Positions 1 through 10,879 are shown, counted from the first letter of the stretch. The stretch: DNA of 24,926 nt from Stemphylium vesicarium (GCA_004380135.1 QXCR01000278.1:1-24926), one strand, 5' to 3'. The notes: generated by a model from the sequence alone, not told the origin. Made by a program: numbers and translations.

Positions 1-1689
1 CATAAAAAAGAGACTTGTCCCAGACATAGGATGAGTTCTTAGCTGTCTGCCGGCTGGCTCTGATCGCCAGGTTTCTTGTTCCGTACAGGTATCTCCATAC
101 ATGCTTCACCGCCGATACATGCTTCTGGCCAGGATTCTGGAGATGCCGTGCTAGTACTGAGTGTGCTCGTGCCACATCAGGTCTCGTAAACGTCGAGATG
201 TACGCCAGCGATCCGACTAGCTGCTGGTACAGCTGAGTACGCTGGTGATCCGTCTCCTCTTCCGACTGGCCTAGAGAGTTCTCCACAAGTGGGACTGCTA
301 GATATCTCCCCCCCGACTTCTAATCTAAGTTAAACTTGTTAACTACCTTCTTAATAAATAAGTCCTAGGTTAGCTAGATCGTCCCTACTGTCTAGTCTCT
401 TAGAACTCTAATTCTAAGAAACTACTTAAGCTCTCTAAGCTTCCTTAGGTTATATACGGCTTTAAGTTTTTTCTTAAATTATTAGTAATAGTTAAGGTAA
501 TCTAGATATACTAGTACCACGATATTGTCTATATAGAAGAAGACTATTAGTCTCTTATTAGTAAATAAGTAAGGAATGTTCTTAACTAGTCTTAGATCTA
601 GCTTAATTATTATCTCCTTTAAGTACTTATACTAGAGAAGTGGTGCGTCTTTTAGCCTATATAGAGCTCTCTTAAGCTTAAGTAGCTTACTAAGCTCTTC
701 TACGTACGGGTCTGGAGTCTGTACGTAGACTAGCTTATCGAGATGTGCGTTCAAAAACGCGTTCAGCACATCATACTGATATGCTTTCAGGCCAAAGGCC
801 GCTGCGAGGGCCATGAGGAATTGGAACACTCGTGCGGCCAGCGTGGCTGCGTACGTGTCGCCCCAATCCTCCTAAAGGTCTCCTCTCACAATAAGCTAAG
901 CCTTAAACTTATATAGAAGTCCGTCTTTATTAAACTTATACGTAAATACCTATATTAGAGGTAGTATCTAGCTATTCTTATAGCTATTAGCCTCTATAAC
1001 TATTATAGTCTTAAAGCAACCCTTCTCTTAATAGCTCTTAAACTCTTTAGCTCCTACTACTTTGAATTCCTGTCTAAAAGGGTGCTTCTCTAGGTCTCTC
1101 CATCTCTTTAGCAGAGGTGGAAGCTGGTTTCTATATAGCCGTGCTTTCTGCGGTTCTAGTGGCTGGAGTGCTACAGCAAACGCAACAAAGTACGTGCCGA
1201 GCGTCTTCCTCTGCCTCTTCCCAGTCAGCACGTTTGACTCATCAAGCTAACTGCTAATCTCATCACGTCTTGGAGCGTTGTTTGATCGTCGATCTGGTGC
1301 CTCTGCTTCGGCGGGTACAGGTTCCCAGCCTCGCGGCATCTCGACTGCATTCGGCTCAGGCTCGATCTCGGGCTCGGACTCGGGATTGTGCTGAGTTATC
1401 GGTTCTATAGTGCTCTCGGGTGTTGGCAATGTGCTAGGCAAATCCTTGGCTTAGCTCGCTCGAGCCACTAGCTTAGGCTGGCTCAGACTACTCTAGTCTC
1501 CCTACGCCGACTGCAAGAGTAGTTCGATCTCCTAGTTAGTCTCCTCTAGTATTTCTAGAACGTCTAGTATCGTCACCACCTCTCTTAGAGTCTATTAATC
1601 TAGATAGACTACTTCTATACTATTATAAGATATAAAGATAATATCTCTCGTCCTAAGGACTCGTCCTAATACTAGTATCTATACTTAGT
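1..1689 (-). pseudogene. Copia1 linker, reverse transcriptase and start of RNase H
   Basis: The linker at about 1250-1440 is clean and acidic (ESEPEIEPEPN), as is usual between copia integrase and RT. The RT follows: RGDL then EDWGDTYAAT near 850-900, then AYQYDVLNAFLNAHLDK (about 735-785), which carries the first catalytic Asp, then YVQTPDPY and KRALYRLKDAP. The polymerase box reads Y-I-D-N at 524-535, so the second Asp is Asn. The RNase H connection is unmutated at 1-250, with LVGSLAYISTFTRPDVARA, LQNPGQKH and VWRYLYGTRN, all typical of copia. The rest of RNase H is outside the window. In-frame stops lie mainly in 300-620 and 870-1040. Confidence 0.92.
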
Positions 1690-2944
1690 ATATGTTCGTA
1701 GAGTCGTATCTAACTAGCTGTCTAATTAGTACGCGAGATTTAAGCTTCTCTCCTCGCTTTAGCTTGTTATTTAGCACGTAGGCTCGGGCTCCCATAACAT
1801 TGAGGTGAGCTGCCAACGGCTTCTGTCCACGTACAACCTCGTACGGAGTCTTCCATCCCAGTGATTCAGTAGGTGTCCTATTGAGTAGGTAGACTGCTAC
1901 TATGCAGCACTCATTCGAGAGTTCTATCGGTAGTCGTCTATTAATTCTAATCGCTCTCCCCTGGATCACGATCATCTTTCTAGCCTGTTCTAATAGACCG
2001 TTCTATTCCTCCGTATACTCCGCTCGAGGCTCTACGACGATTCCAAGATCTCTAAGCACATATAGCAACTCGCTGTATCCGCGCTCACTATCGAGCCTTA
2101 TAACTAAGACGTTAGCGTTAAACTATCGTTTAATCTTCGCTAGCAGGCGCATGACTGTGGACTTGAGGGTGGCTAAGCTCTTGTCGGGCAGGCATGCAGC
2201 CTCATGCCACTTACTATACGGACACACCGCGTGGAGCATCCAAAGGTCTCCATTGTAGCAGCGTTCATTTCTCTCTCTCAGCTGCACCAGGTCCATGCCT
2301 ATTCGGTAGAACGGACGATCAGCTGGCTCACTTTAAGCTCTCCTGCTCACAAATCTATAAAGCTTCGTCTCAATACAGACTTCACAGTCTATCCATGCCG
2401 GAGCGATTGACTGCTCTTCAACGTTGATCCCAAGCACATAATTATTTAAGTGCCCTACTACTTTTCAGCTAATATAGCTAAATATCTAGTGCGCTGTCTC
2501 CTAACTAACGCTAAGATCCTTCCTTAGTTCCTTTAAGGGCTTGGTGTATCGAGTAGCGTATATTAAGAGTAGATCCAGCTTAGCTTTCTAATCTTTCTCC
2601 ACATCGACGAGCTAGTGTCCATCTCTATACTAGAGTAGACAGACTACGTTTAAGGCCTTCTTCTAGTATAGATAGTCCCTACCTAAGTCAAAGTGGATAC
2701 CTAGAGATTAGCTCTATAATAGACCAACGACGCTCGTAAAGAAGCTAGGGATGTACGCCACCTACGTAAGCTTTATTTATCCTTCTCTAGTTAGAGTCTT
2801 AACGCGTATATATATCTTACCCTACTCTTCGACTTAAGCTAGGACACCACTAGCGTATATATAGTCTAACAGTCTACCTCTCTTTATTATGATCTAGTTA
2901 GTTCCTCTTGTATTCGTGACGTGGCAATTTGAACCAGGATCCAG
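1690..2944 (-). pseudogene. Copia1 protease and integrase
   Basis: Protease: WILDPGSNCHVTN at about 2905-2943 is the copia aspartic protease active site, with D-P-G in place of D-S/T-G. A pre-integrase segment follows, then the integrase zinc motif with C-E-V-C (about 2375-2395). The catalytic DDE residues are all visible: D in GMDLVQL (about 2295), D in LDSERGY (about 2080), and E in NGLLEQA (about 2000). The core then runs into the copia hallmark YLLNRTPTESLGWKTPYE (about 1835-1890) and RGQKPLAAHL. The frame is open for long stretches; stops include a TGA at 2465-2467, which is unusual here. This integrase inserts the cDNA copy into the genome. The reading and family are secure; it is inactive because of the stops. 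Confidence 0.9.
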
Positions 2945-4120
2945 GATCCACCTTGTAAGCAGTGGTGGTGCTGACATCTCTGTCGCTGCTGCTGTCTGCA
3001 GTACTGCATTGACATGAGGTGTATCACCAGCTGGCTGTCCGTCGTCCATATTGATCACAGACGCGCTCTTAGACTCAGCTGTTTTCTTCTGCTTCTTGAT
3101 CTTCTTCTCCACTGCTCTCAGAGCGTTGGCTGTTGCAGACTGGCTGTTCCGGAGTTCCGTAAACTTCTCTTGGACTAGCGCGTCAGCTTTCTAGCCCTTT
3201 GTCCTAGTTGCGTAGTTGACGTAAGGACACTAGTCGAACTTATAGATTAGATCACAAATATACTTTCGTGTCTAGGTTCCTTAGTCCGACTATTAAGTTT
3301 GCTAATTATTACTACTAGCTGCCTTAAGAGTAGCAAACGTACTAAGGCCTGATGCTACTAGACGAGTGCGTTAATAGTATGACTGAAACTCTGCGATCAA
3401 ATCTAACGTGGGCGTAAAATCTTCGCCCTTCTGCTCCTTCTTGACTAGCTCTTGCAGCTGACTGGCTGCCCAACTGTCATCTAGACCACGGATTGACAGG
3501 ATAAACTCTTCTTGAGCTCTGTTGCCGGCGATCTCCAGCATATTGGCTTCAGTGAGGAGTCGGGTGACTGTAACCCACTCATCAAACCATGTGTCCAGAT
3601 TGGCCCTCTTCGGCCTCGTGCAGGCCGCCCTGTAACGAGCTCTAAGCTGATGGTTCCTTTCTCTAATAGATAGACAGAGGTGCTTCTTTAGCGTCTTTAG
3701 CTGGTTGTACGGGTTGGCGCAATTAAGAATTAGGTCTAGGTGTTTGACGTCGATCGTCTATACAATCTCTAGACTAAGGTTGCGGAGAGCCTTCTCCCTC
3801 ACAAGCCACCTAGCCTCATCTTGGTCGAATCGTCTAACCCAGGAGTTGTACGTAGCGAGCTCCGTCGCTGTTAAGTCTGGGATATCGATCTGCTCATCTG
3901 GAAGAGGAGTTCTAAACCTCCTTACTTCTAGCTCTTTTAGTCTCTCGTCTTCTAGTTTCTTTAGCGTCTCTACTGTAAGATCTAGATTAACGTATTTCTA
4001 TAGACTATTCTAGTCTATAGAGATCTTCCTCGTAAATAGCTATTTTAACTAGTTGTCTAGCTCTCTAAGAATAACTAATAACCTTGTTACTACCTATATA
4101 TCCTACTCTTAAGTTACTAT
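2945..4120 (-). pseudogene. Copia1 gag, with in-frame stops
   Basis: This is the structural Gag that packages copia RNA into virus-like particles. One frame reads from about 4120 to the protease, giving roughly 390 codons broken only by TAG/TAA. It runs through an acidic/basic helical N-terminus, a long segment containing WVRRFDQDEARWLV (about 3790-3840), a clean stretch from about 3660 to 3390 with TWFDEWVTVTRLL, and a C-terminal zinc-binding-like stretch around 3180-3240 with a Cys and YVN. It then passes into a lysine-rich segment (KKIKKQKK, about 3090). The start codon is not identifiable, probably lost to RIP. Gag runs directly into protease without a frame change, as in single-ORF copia elements. 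The stops cluster in the CA-poor blocks, whereas 3390-3660 and 2930-3160 are clean. Confidence 0.82.
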
Positions 4121-4140
4121 AACTTCTTAGCTAAATTTAC

Positions 4141-4153
4141 TCTTAGTACTAAG
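4141..4153 (-). promoter_or_regulatory. Copia1 tRNA primer-binding site
   Basis: The minus strand reads CTTAGTACTAAGA directly after the LTR. Reversing TA to TG changes gives something close to the initiator-Met-tRNA-derived site TTGGTATCAGAG used by many copia elements for first-strand priming. The position is right; the match is imperfect after RIP. Confidence 0.55.
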
Positions 4154-4340
4154 TGTCGTGTAATAGGTAAATATAGTAATTAATTAAAGGCTTCTGGGCT
4201 TATAACTATAATAGTATAAGAGGGGGAGGACTGCGCTGAATTAACTATCTGAGGTGGGCTGAGCTACATATATAGATGACCGTACATGAGCTATCCTAAC
4301 TCGTACTAGAGTGGATCTGGGCACGGCCCAAACCGTTGCA
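4154..4340 (-). repeat. Copia1 5' LTR (187 bp)
   Basis: On the minus strand this segment starts with TGCAACGG at 4340 and ends with ACGACA at 4154, giving the TG...CA ends of an LTR. It is followed at once by a primer-binding-site-like sequence and gag. A TATA-like stretch with TTATAGTTATAAG lies near 4200-4215. The right edge falls exactly where the Gypsy1 integrase match stops. The matching 3' LTR would be left of the window, so the pair cannot be compared here. Confidence 0.7.
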
Positions 4341-4345
4341 TTTTC
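4341..4345. other. Predicted 5-bp target site at the Copia1 insertion
   Basis: The five bases TTTTC flank the right end of Copia1. They should be repeated beyond the left end of Copia1, outside the window. This is an inference from the 5-bp duplications typical of copia integrases. Confidence 0.4.
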
Positions 4346-5879
4346 CAATCAAGCTTGCGAGACTCGCGGCCAGTACTATACTACTTATCAAGCCTTAGCC
4401 AGACCTTGTCGCCAACCTTGTACTTCCTAGCCTCCTTGCGGTGCTTATTCGCCTACTTCTCTTATTTAACCTGGGCTTCGGCCATACTAGCTTAAACTAA
4501 GTCGAATACTTCTTAGAACTTAGCTGCGATAGTCTTAGCCTTCTCGCGCTCTAAGCGCTCTTTAGTACTATACTTCTTGTGATTAGCGCCTTAGAGTACT
4601 TCTAGCTATAGCGGGTCTACGTAGTAACTGTATTATAGGAAGAATAGGGATACTCCTATTAATATTGCGTCTCTTCTATTAATCGCTATCTAGGCTATAG
4701 AGTAAAGGGGTGCCTAATCGTCTTATATCTAGCTAGTAAACGCTTAGATATACGCTTCTTACACGCTATTTATTCGCTCTATTAACCTATCCGTCTGCGG
4801 GTAGAAGGCTATTAATAGTTACTATTTAATTTTTAGAATCTTATAAAGGCGCTCCTATAATAGGCTTATAAACTAGCTACTTTAATTAGACGTAATTATA
4901 TTAGGTAGCTAGTAGTAAGTAACTACGTGCCTAAGGAACGCTTAGACTACTATCTCTATTCTTATATTAGGTAGTAGGATAAAGATATATTCTTTTTCTA
5001 TATAGTTAGTTACTACTATAAAGTTCTTTATACCTTTACTAGTAAGTAGTTCTTTAATAAAGTCTATTAAGATTTCCTTCTAGAGGTAATTAGGGATAGA
5101 TAGTAGCTTAAGTAGTCTCTAGACTTCTTCTCTCTAAGGCTTCGTCCTTCCACACACGTCGTAGTTCCGTACGTAACGTCTAATACTTTCTATTATGCCT
5201 AGCTAGAAGAAGTCACGAGCTAGCGTATAGTAGGTAATTTCTCTACTTAGGTAGCTAGCTAAGAGAGAACTATAGACTTTACTAATAATTTAGGTGCGTA
5301 AGTTCTTACTATTTAGTACCTATTTTCTATCTTAGTATAATAACGCTCCTTAGTTATCTATTAAGCACTCTAAGATTAAATACTTTACGCCTATACTTAG
5401 AAGGAATCTTTATTTCTAGTTAACTATAGCTTACTTAGTATCTTTATACTACTAATTATTCTTTAAGGCCTCTAGCTATAACGTCTCTAACTCGTTCTAC
5501 TAAGCTAGGCTTCCGTCTACTGCGGTTAAGTCTATTAACTTAGCTTGTTCTGCAAGCGCCTCTCCTTCGTGCTCTGACTGCTCTACGCTGTCCCCGCCGG
5601 TAGTGTCTAGCTGCGCTGCGCCGTCGTTACTAATGGTGTCTAACAGTTCTTTAGTTAAACTAGGACGCACTCTAGTATACCCTATACGTGTCCTTACTAA
5701 TAATACTTAGCTATCTACTAAGTCTTCCTCGTCCTCGCTAGCTTCCTTATAGTATTAGGACGTGGGTTTTAAGATCTATACTACGCGCTTCTAAAGACGC
5801 TCGTCTTTAGCGCCTATAGGTATGTCTTATTCTCTCCTTAAGAGGGTGTTAGCTCTTACATTCTACTTACCTAGTTAAT
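4346..5879 (-). pseudogene. Gypsy1 integrase, 3' end cut by Copia1
   Basis: After a clean linker at about 5520-5640, the integrase zinc domain is visible near 5130-5200 as IRRYVRNYDVCGRTKP; the first Cys of C-x2-C has become Tyr (TGC to TAC). The C-terminal domain is well preserved at 4350-4480: MAEAQVK, then ANKHRKEARKYKVGDKVWLRLDK and RESRKLDWK. This is the conserved GPY-like region of gypsy integrases. The match stops abruptly at 4346, where the Copia1 LTR starts. The core DDE region (4500-5100) is strongly mutated and individual residues were not assigned. Confidence 0.85.
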
Positions 5880-7150
5880 ATAGTAATTCTATATTATAGC
5901 GACTTAGTAGCGCGGCCTAGCGCACCTAACGTTCGCTTAAGAGCTTTAGCTTTATAAAGTACTTAAAGTTCTTATAATTAGTTATTACTCTAAAACTCTT
6001 AATTAAACGTAGTTTAGTATTCTACTTCTTAAGATAGTAGATAATAGTAAGTAGCTCCTTATTATAAATCTTATAGTTACACTCGTAGGCGTTATTCTTC
6101 CTAGAGAAGTATGCGTAAGGACGTAGTACTCCCTCGTCGTTATATTGCGATAGTACTCCTCCTACTACGTAGCCCGACAAGTCGTATTCTAGCACTATAT
6201 CGCGTTCTAGGTTAAAAGTAGTAAGGTTTAGCTCTATAAAGAAGATCTCCTTTAGCTTATTAAATACTAATTATTCTTTAAGTCCCTAAGTAAAGCTTAT
6301 ATCTCTTATTAGTTAAGTAAGAGAAGAAGCTATTCTAGTAAAGTCCCTAATAAACCTTTAGTAAAAGTTTATAAAGCTAAAAAATAACTAAACGCCTTTT
6401 ACTATCCTAGAAGCCTCTTAGTTCTTAATAGCTTTAACCTTATTTAGATCTATATAAATACCCTTCCTAGCGTTAATAATAAAGCTAAGATACTTAGTAG
6501 ACTTTACCTTAAACTCGCATTTCTTAATATCTACGTAGAGGCCTACCCCCTAAAGCTTACTAAGGACCTTTTAGACCTACTCTTAGTATTAGTGTAGACT
6601 ACCGTCTATATAGATTAGCACGTTATTAAGATATACTAAGTAGAACTCGTTAAGGTGCTCTCTTAAGGTCTAGTTAATATACCGCTAGAAGGTACTTAGA
6701 GAATTTACTATACTAAAAGAAGTTACTAACTACTTAAAGAGACTAAAACGCGTTTAGAAGGCTATCTTCTATTTATCGCTTTTAGCTATATAGATCTTAT
6801 AGAAGGCTATAATTACGTCTAGCTTAGTAAACTATTTAGCCTTACTTAGGTTATTAAGCGTCTCCTAGATAAGTAGTAATAGGTACTTATCTTTCTTAGT
6901 TATCGCGTTTAACGCTTAGTAGTTAATATATAATTAGAGTCCTCTTTTAGATTTCTTAGTAAATAAGATTAGCGCTAAAGCTAGCGAGCTACTTACGCGT
7001 ATAAATCCCTTCTTAAGTAGAGAGGTAAGCTCCTTTTAGAGCACTAAAAGCTCACCTCTTAATATACCGCATAGCGGGCCCTATAGCGGCTATAGCTACT
7101 AACTATTCTTTAACTTAAACTTAATTTAATAGTCTACTCTAGGTCCTCTA
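5880..7150 (-). pseudogene. Gypsy1 reverse transcriptase and RNase H
   Basis: The RT reads continuously through stops: fingers ELTSLLKKGFIRVSSS near 7000-7050, YINY then ALNAITKKDKY near 6890-6940, FTKLDVIIAFYKI near 6800-6840 with the first catalytic Asp, and the polymerase box at 6622-6633. That box is now Y-L-N-N: both catalytic Asp codons (GAT, GAC) have become AAT, AAC by TG to TA changes. RNase H follows, with the first active-site Asp in LEYDLSGYVVGG (about 6165-6200), then RPYAYFSRKNN, then NKELLTIIYYLKK. This enzyme pair would copy the RNA into DNA; here it is dead by stops and by loss of the YxDD motif. Confidence 0.9.
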
Positions 7151-7579
7151 TATAGGGGAAGCTTCGCTACTTCTTTTAGATTAAAGAGCTTATAGTAGCT
7201 CTAATAGTGCTCTAGTAGTAATAATCTTATATCTACTACTTTCTTTAGCGCTAGCGCCTTATTAATATCTATAATAGAGGTAGTAAATACGCGCACTCCT
7301 ATCTCTAGGTCCTTAGATCTCTTTAGGAGACCCGCAAACGTAGCTGCGCTTACCTAGCGGGCGACGTTCTAGCTTATAAAGCTCTCGTCGCACCTTACTT
7401 AAATGCCCTTTAAGTATATAAATAACCTCCTTTTTACTAGAGTAATTATAACGTTCTAGTAGTCTATCTATCTCTTTCCTAGGATAACGTCCTCGTCTAT
7501 ATTATTAATAACATATGCGTAGGCGACCTCTTAGTAGCTATATATATTAAATTTAAAATAAGAAATTTCCTTAATCTTA

Positions 7580-9165
7580 GATAGCTTTCTATTAATCCCC
7601 TTAATTATCTAAGAAGTAATTAAAAAGTGCTTAAGATAGCTTTAGTAAGTAAACTTATAACTAATTAGCGCGTAGTATAAATACCTACTATCTATTAACG
7701 TAGTAGCGTTATAGATAGAGTTTATAATTAGGTTAGCTATAAGAGATAGGGTATTTATATATTAGTATTAAAACTAGTTCTATTTACTACTTATCTACTA
7801 ATCTATCTTTAAAGGCTCTAAGTCGAGACTTTAACTTAGAGCTACTCTTTTCCTAAGTCCTCTAAGTCGCTGCTATCTAATGCTTTCGCGTGGCACTTAT
7901 AAGTAGGCGAGGGTTCACGCTAAGCTGCCCTGCTCGCCTTGGTGCTCTTTGGCTTGGCACTCTTCTCGCAGTTCCTCGCCATATGTCCTTTCTTACCGCA
8001 GGAGTAGCACTTAATCTAATCGCTATTTAGTCTCTATTCCTTCGCACTTGCTTTATTAGCCTTTATAGGTTCCTAATCTATATTCTCTAGCGGTAAGGGC
8101 GTACGAGCGCGGCCTTGCTTATTCTAGCCGTAAGGTCTATAAGCGTATTAGGTTAATCCTTCTTATAACTTACTATAAAAGTTAATATAATAGAGGTTAT
8201 TAGAGATTTTAATTACCTTATTAGTATACTCCTTAAAGCTAATATGCTTTAAAGTCTATAATATAAGCTATTAAAGTTCTATACTAAGATTCTTACTAAA
8301 TATCTTTTAGAGAATAGCGCTACTAAACTTCTAGCCTAATTCTACGCATAACTAGTTAAACTTAGAGATATAATTATAAATTAATTATTAGTCTTACTTT
8401 AGGTACTAAAGTTTATTTAGAGCTTACTTTTATTAATATATATTAAGAAACTAAGTATCTATATACTACTATATCTTCTCTACTAAACTTAGTTAATTCT
8501 CTAGTATTTAGAGTAGAAGGACTTAGTTAGTCTTATTCTTAGTTTAGCTAAGAATATATTATTTCTTTATATTCTTAGTAAGGAATAGGTACTCGTCGTA
8601 CTTAAGTTTTCCTTTATACTTATACTTCTAACCTAGGTAGTTAGCGCGGCTACTATTATATTACTCTAGATTAGGAAGCCTCTTCTTATTTAGTTTTCTT
8701 AATATAGTTAGCGTTATTAAAGAATCTAGGTAACTCTTAGGCGTTAGTAAATATATAGTTTACTATATTTCTCGCTATTTAAGCGCTTCTAACTAAGAGG
8801 TTATTAGAGCTATTATCTACGTAAGCTAAGTTAAGGCTGCTATTATTACTACTATCGCGTTCTAAGACGCCTTCGGTGAGCCCTTAGGTGACTTCCTAGC
8901 CCCAGCTACGCTCTTCGTTCGCCTTGCGATTTCGTTGATTATTGGCGCTATCATAGCTTCCTTCTATCCGTCGTTCTTAAGTATTTAGACGATATCCTAT
9001 TATATTTCGTTATTAGGTACTCTAGTAAGGTGCTTTACTAACGCGTAAGTTAATAACTTATTAGCGTTAAAGTTAGGTAAGTTATCCTCTATCTTCTAAT
9101 CTTCTATTAGAAGGCTTACTTCTTAGCTATATATATACCTACTTCTCTTTGTAAGACTTCTAATT
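7580..9165 (-). pseudogene. Gypsy1 gag with zinc knuckle, then protease
   Basis: Gag starts near 9160 (no ATG survives). A clean island at about 8880-8950 reads MIAPIINEIARRTKSVAGAR. The C-terminus carries a perfect retroviral CCHC zinc knuckle, C-Y-S-C-G-K-K-G-H-M-A-R-N-C, at 7968-8009, which binds the element RNA. Downstream in the same frame is the aspartic protease, with the active site read as LIDSR; the Asp codon is 7690-7692. The Gly of D-S-G appears as Arg, explained by one TG to TA change (AGTGGG to AGTAGG). Gag and pol seem to share one frame. The region between 8090 and 8870 is dense in TAA/TAG. Confidence 0.85.
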
Positions 9166-9169
9166 AATA

Positions 9170-10400
9170 TTTACTTATTAATTGCTTTCGCACTAGTAGC
9201 TAGCTACTCTAGAGCTACTAGTAGTGGCCTACTCCTCTGCGGTAAGAACTAGTAGGGCTTTAGTAGCCTATTGCTATTATAGGGCTTCTATAACTTACTC
9301 TTAGTAGTAAGTCCTTCTAAATAACTTTTAGTAGTTATTAGGTAGTTACGTCTCTTAGGAACCTAATATCCTTTTATATTTGCGATCTTCTACTAGTAGT
9401 TATATTAGCTAGTATTACGGCCTATACCTTATTTAATAGAGGACTAATAGGACTTACGTAGTAGATATAGGTATAGCTATCTTCCTAGTAGCGCTAACTA
9501 GCCTTTAGATAGCTCTTATATACTATAATAGGCTAGGCCTACCTCTTTAGCCTTTAAAGAGATTATAGAATTTTCTTAACTACTATTACTTACTATCTTA
9601 TAGTATCTTTTATAATTAGTAAGACCTATTACTTAATACTATTATAGTATCGCGTAAAGATTTTTCTATAGTATTCTTAATATATAAAGACACACGTTCT
9701 ACGCTAGCGTAATATAAGACTAGTAGTATAATTAACTAAGCGTCTTATAAGGCTATAGTCCTAGATAAGCAATCTTATAATAGCTTATACCTAGTTATTA
9801 TTTAAAGGCCTTTTAGATAGTAAAGTAATACTAATTCTATATAATAGATTAACCTACTTATACGTAATAAAGAGATAATTAAGAAGCTTAATACGCGTTA
9901 TATTAATAGAGTCTTATAGTAAGACTCTACTAATTAGAATTAAATATAAAATATAAGAGGCTACGCTTAAAGAGCTATCGCATAGGTATACTAAGATTAT
10001 ATTTAATAGAGAAAGAAACTAAGGATAGCTATACTCTAAAGGTTATTTAGGGGCGGCGGCTTAAAATATCGTTTTACTAGCGCGCTAGTGTAGAATCTAG
10101 GTGTCTAGCGGCTCACCTAGATTCTGTGAATAGTGCGCCCTGCGCACGTGACCGAGATCCCATCGAGAAACAAGCTGATTGGGCTTCAGCCCATTACATA
10201 TTAGCGATATAGAACTATATAAGAAAGCTTAGCTATTAGATAATATTACGTATAAGCTTCTCTTCTAAGTAGTTAAAGCTAAGAATATAATAAGTTAAGA
10301 TAAGGTCTAACTAACTAATTTAAAGGTCTACGTAGTAATAGTATAATAACGCTTATAAGATTAATAATATTAGAAGTATAGATAGAATACGCACCTAGCT
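9170..10400. other. Non-coding divergent junction between Gypsy1 and Gypsy2
   Basis: Gypsy1 reads leftward from about 9160 and Gypsy2 gag reads rightward from before 10440, so this stretch should hold leader and LTR sequence of one or both. I could not define LTR ends with confidence. A possible Gypsy1 LTR start on the minus strand is TGTAATGG at 10198. The 503-bp LTR found at the 3' end of Gypsy2 has no recognisable copy here. A 10-bp inverted repeat (ACTAGTAGCT / AGCTACTAGT, 9192-9201 and 9213-9222) is present. A TATA-like TATATAAGAAAG lies near 10215. Most of the stretch is RIP-mutated except about 10035-10200. Confidence 0.5.
10066..10210. repeat. Cluster of perfect palindromes and hairpins in an unmutated island
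   Basis: Four perfect inverted repeats lie within 118 bp. ACTAGCGCGCTAGT (10076-10089) is self-complementary. A 12-bp stem AGAATCTAGGTG / CACCTAGATTCT (10092-10103 and 10114-10125) has a 10-nt loop. GTGCGC / GCGCAC lies at 10133-10138 and 10142-10147. TGGGCT / AGCCCA lies at 10180-10185 and 10188-10193. ATATCG (10066-10071) and CGATAT (10205-10210) could be outer inverted ends. It may be LTR regulatory DNA or a small miniature element; I cannot decide. Confidence 0.7.
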
Positions 10401-10439
10401 AATATATATAGTTAGAGAAAATAGATTACTATTACTAAC

Positions 10440-10790
10440 TAAAGAGCTAAGAAAGTAATAAAAGAAGTCTTTAATGAATAACTATACTTTAAAGAAGTTA
10501 TTATAAAAGAAGATAAAGAATTCTCTAAATTAAAAAAAGAATCTTAGTAATCTTATAGAAAGAACTAAGCGTAAGAAGATATAAGTAAGAATAGACTAAT
10601 TAAGAATAAATAATATATAAAGAATATACTTATAAGTAAGAGACTTCTCTCTTATAAGCTCTTATATTAGACGTTCTACTATAAAGATAATTATAGAATC
10701 TACTATAATACTAAGTATAGCGTAGGCTACTTTGTAAGGAAAAGAAAAGCTAAGTAGTTAAAAAACTAGAATACTACTAGGGATAGAGTT
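10440..10790 (+). pseudogene. Gypsy2 gag remnant
   Basis: A lysine- and glutamate-rich frame (KKVIKEVF, KEVIIKEDKEFSKLKKES) runs from about 10440. It reaches a C-terminal segment near 10690-10745 reading YKDNYRIYYNTKYSVGYF and then basic KRK. I read this as a zinc-binding motif of a fungal chromovirus gag with its Cys/His replaced by Tyr through RIP (TG or CA to TA). The segment is shorter than a usual gag, and the true start may lie upstream around 10250-10400 where no convincing frame is visible. The assignment rests on position before protease and on the C-terminal motif. Confidence 0.55.
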
Positions 10791-10879
10791 ATACTAGTAT
10801 AGGTAGTCCTAAAACGACCCTCTATAATATATAAGATATAAATCTATAGAACCTCTAACTAAGAATAGAAGTCTTAGTA

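Larger units (their letters stand above)
1..4340 (-). mobile_element. Copia1: Ty1/copia LTR retrotransposon, 3' end beyond window
   Basis: Read on the minus strand, the order is LTR, primer-binding site, gag, protease, integrase, reverse transcriptase, RNase H. Integrase before RT is diagnostic of copia. The start of RNase H is cut by the window edge, so the remaining RNase H and the 3' LTR lie to the left. The element appears inserted in the integrase gene of Gypsy1: Gypsy1 coding sequence is recognisable up to 4346 and stops where the Copia1 LTR begins with TG. RIP damage is patchy, and this is the best-preserved pol in the window. Class and orientation are very secure; the exact right end is inferred from the LTR start and the PBS. 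Confidence 0.93.
4341..10030 (-). mobile_element. Gypsy1: Ty3/gypsy retrotransposon, heavily RIP-mutated
   Basis: On the minus strand the order is gag, protease, RT, RNase H, integrase, which is the gypsy order. Almost every TG and CA has become TA, so stops occur every few codons, but the frame stays coherent over about 4.8 kb. The RT resembles that of Gypsy4 (LRKELTSLLKKGFIR here, LRKTLHELLDKGFVR there), so the two belong to related families. The 3' end is interrupted by Copia1, so its 3' LTR is not in the window. The 5' limit is uncertain: coding signal starts near 9160 and the leader/LTR lies in 9170-10200. Confidence 0.88.

Noticed and set aside
1062..2427. Plus-strand ORFs opposite Copia1 (for example 1902-2258)
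   Set aside because: They are antisense shadows of the unmutated parts of the copia integrase and linker, with no protein-like motif of their own.
3705..4013. Plus-strand ORF of 102 codons opposite Copia1 gag
   Set aside because: The minus-strand frame gives coherent gag sequence; this frame is Ser/Leu/Arg-rich antisense noise.
4195..4235. Plus-strand purine run AAGAGGGGGAGGA as a polypurine tract of a plus-strand element
   Set aside because: Both flanking elements read on the minus strand and this lies within the Copia1 LTR; no LTR start follows it on the plus strand.
9192..9222. 10-bp CTAG-rich inverted repeat as a regulatory site
   Set aside because: CTAG-rich palindromes are frequent by chance in RIP-mutated DNA; listed only within the junction description.
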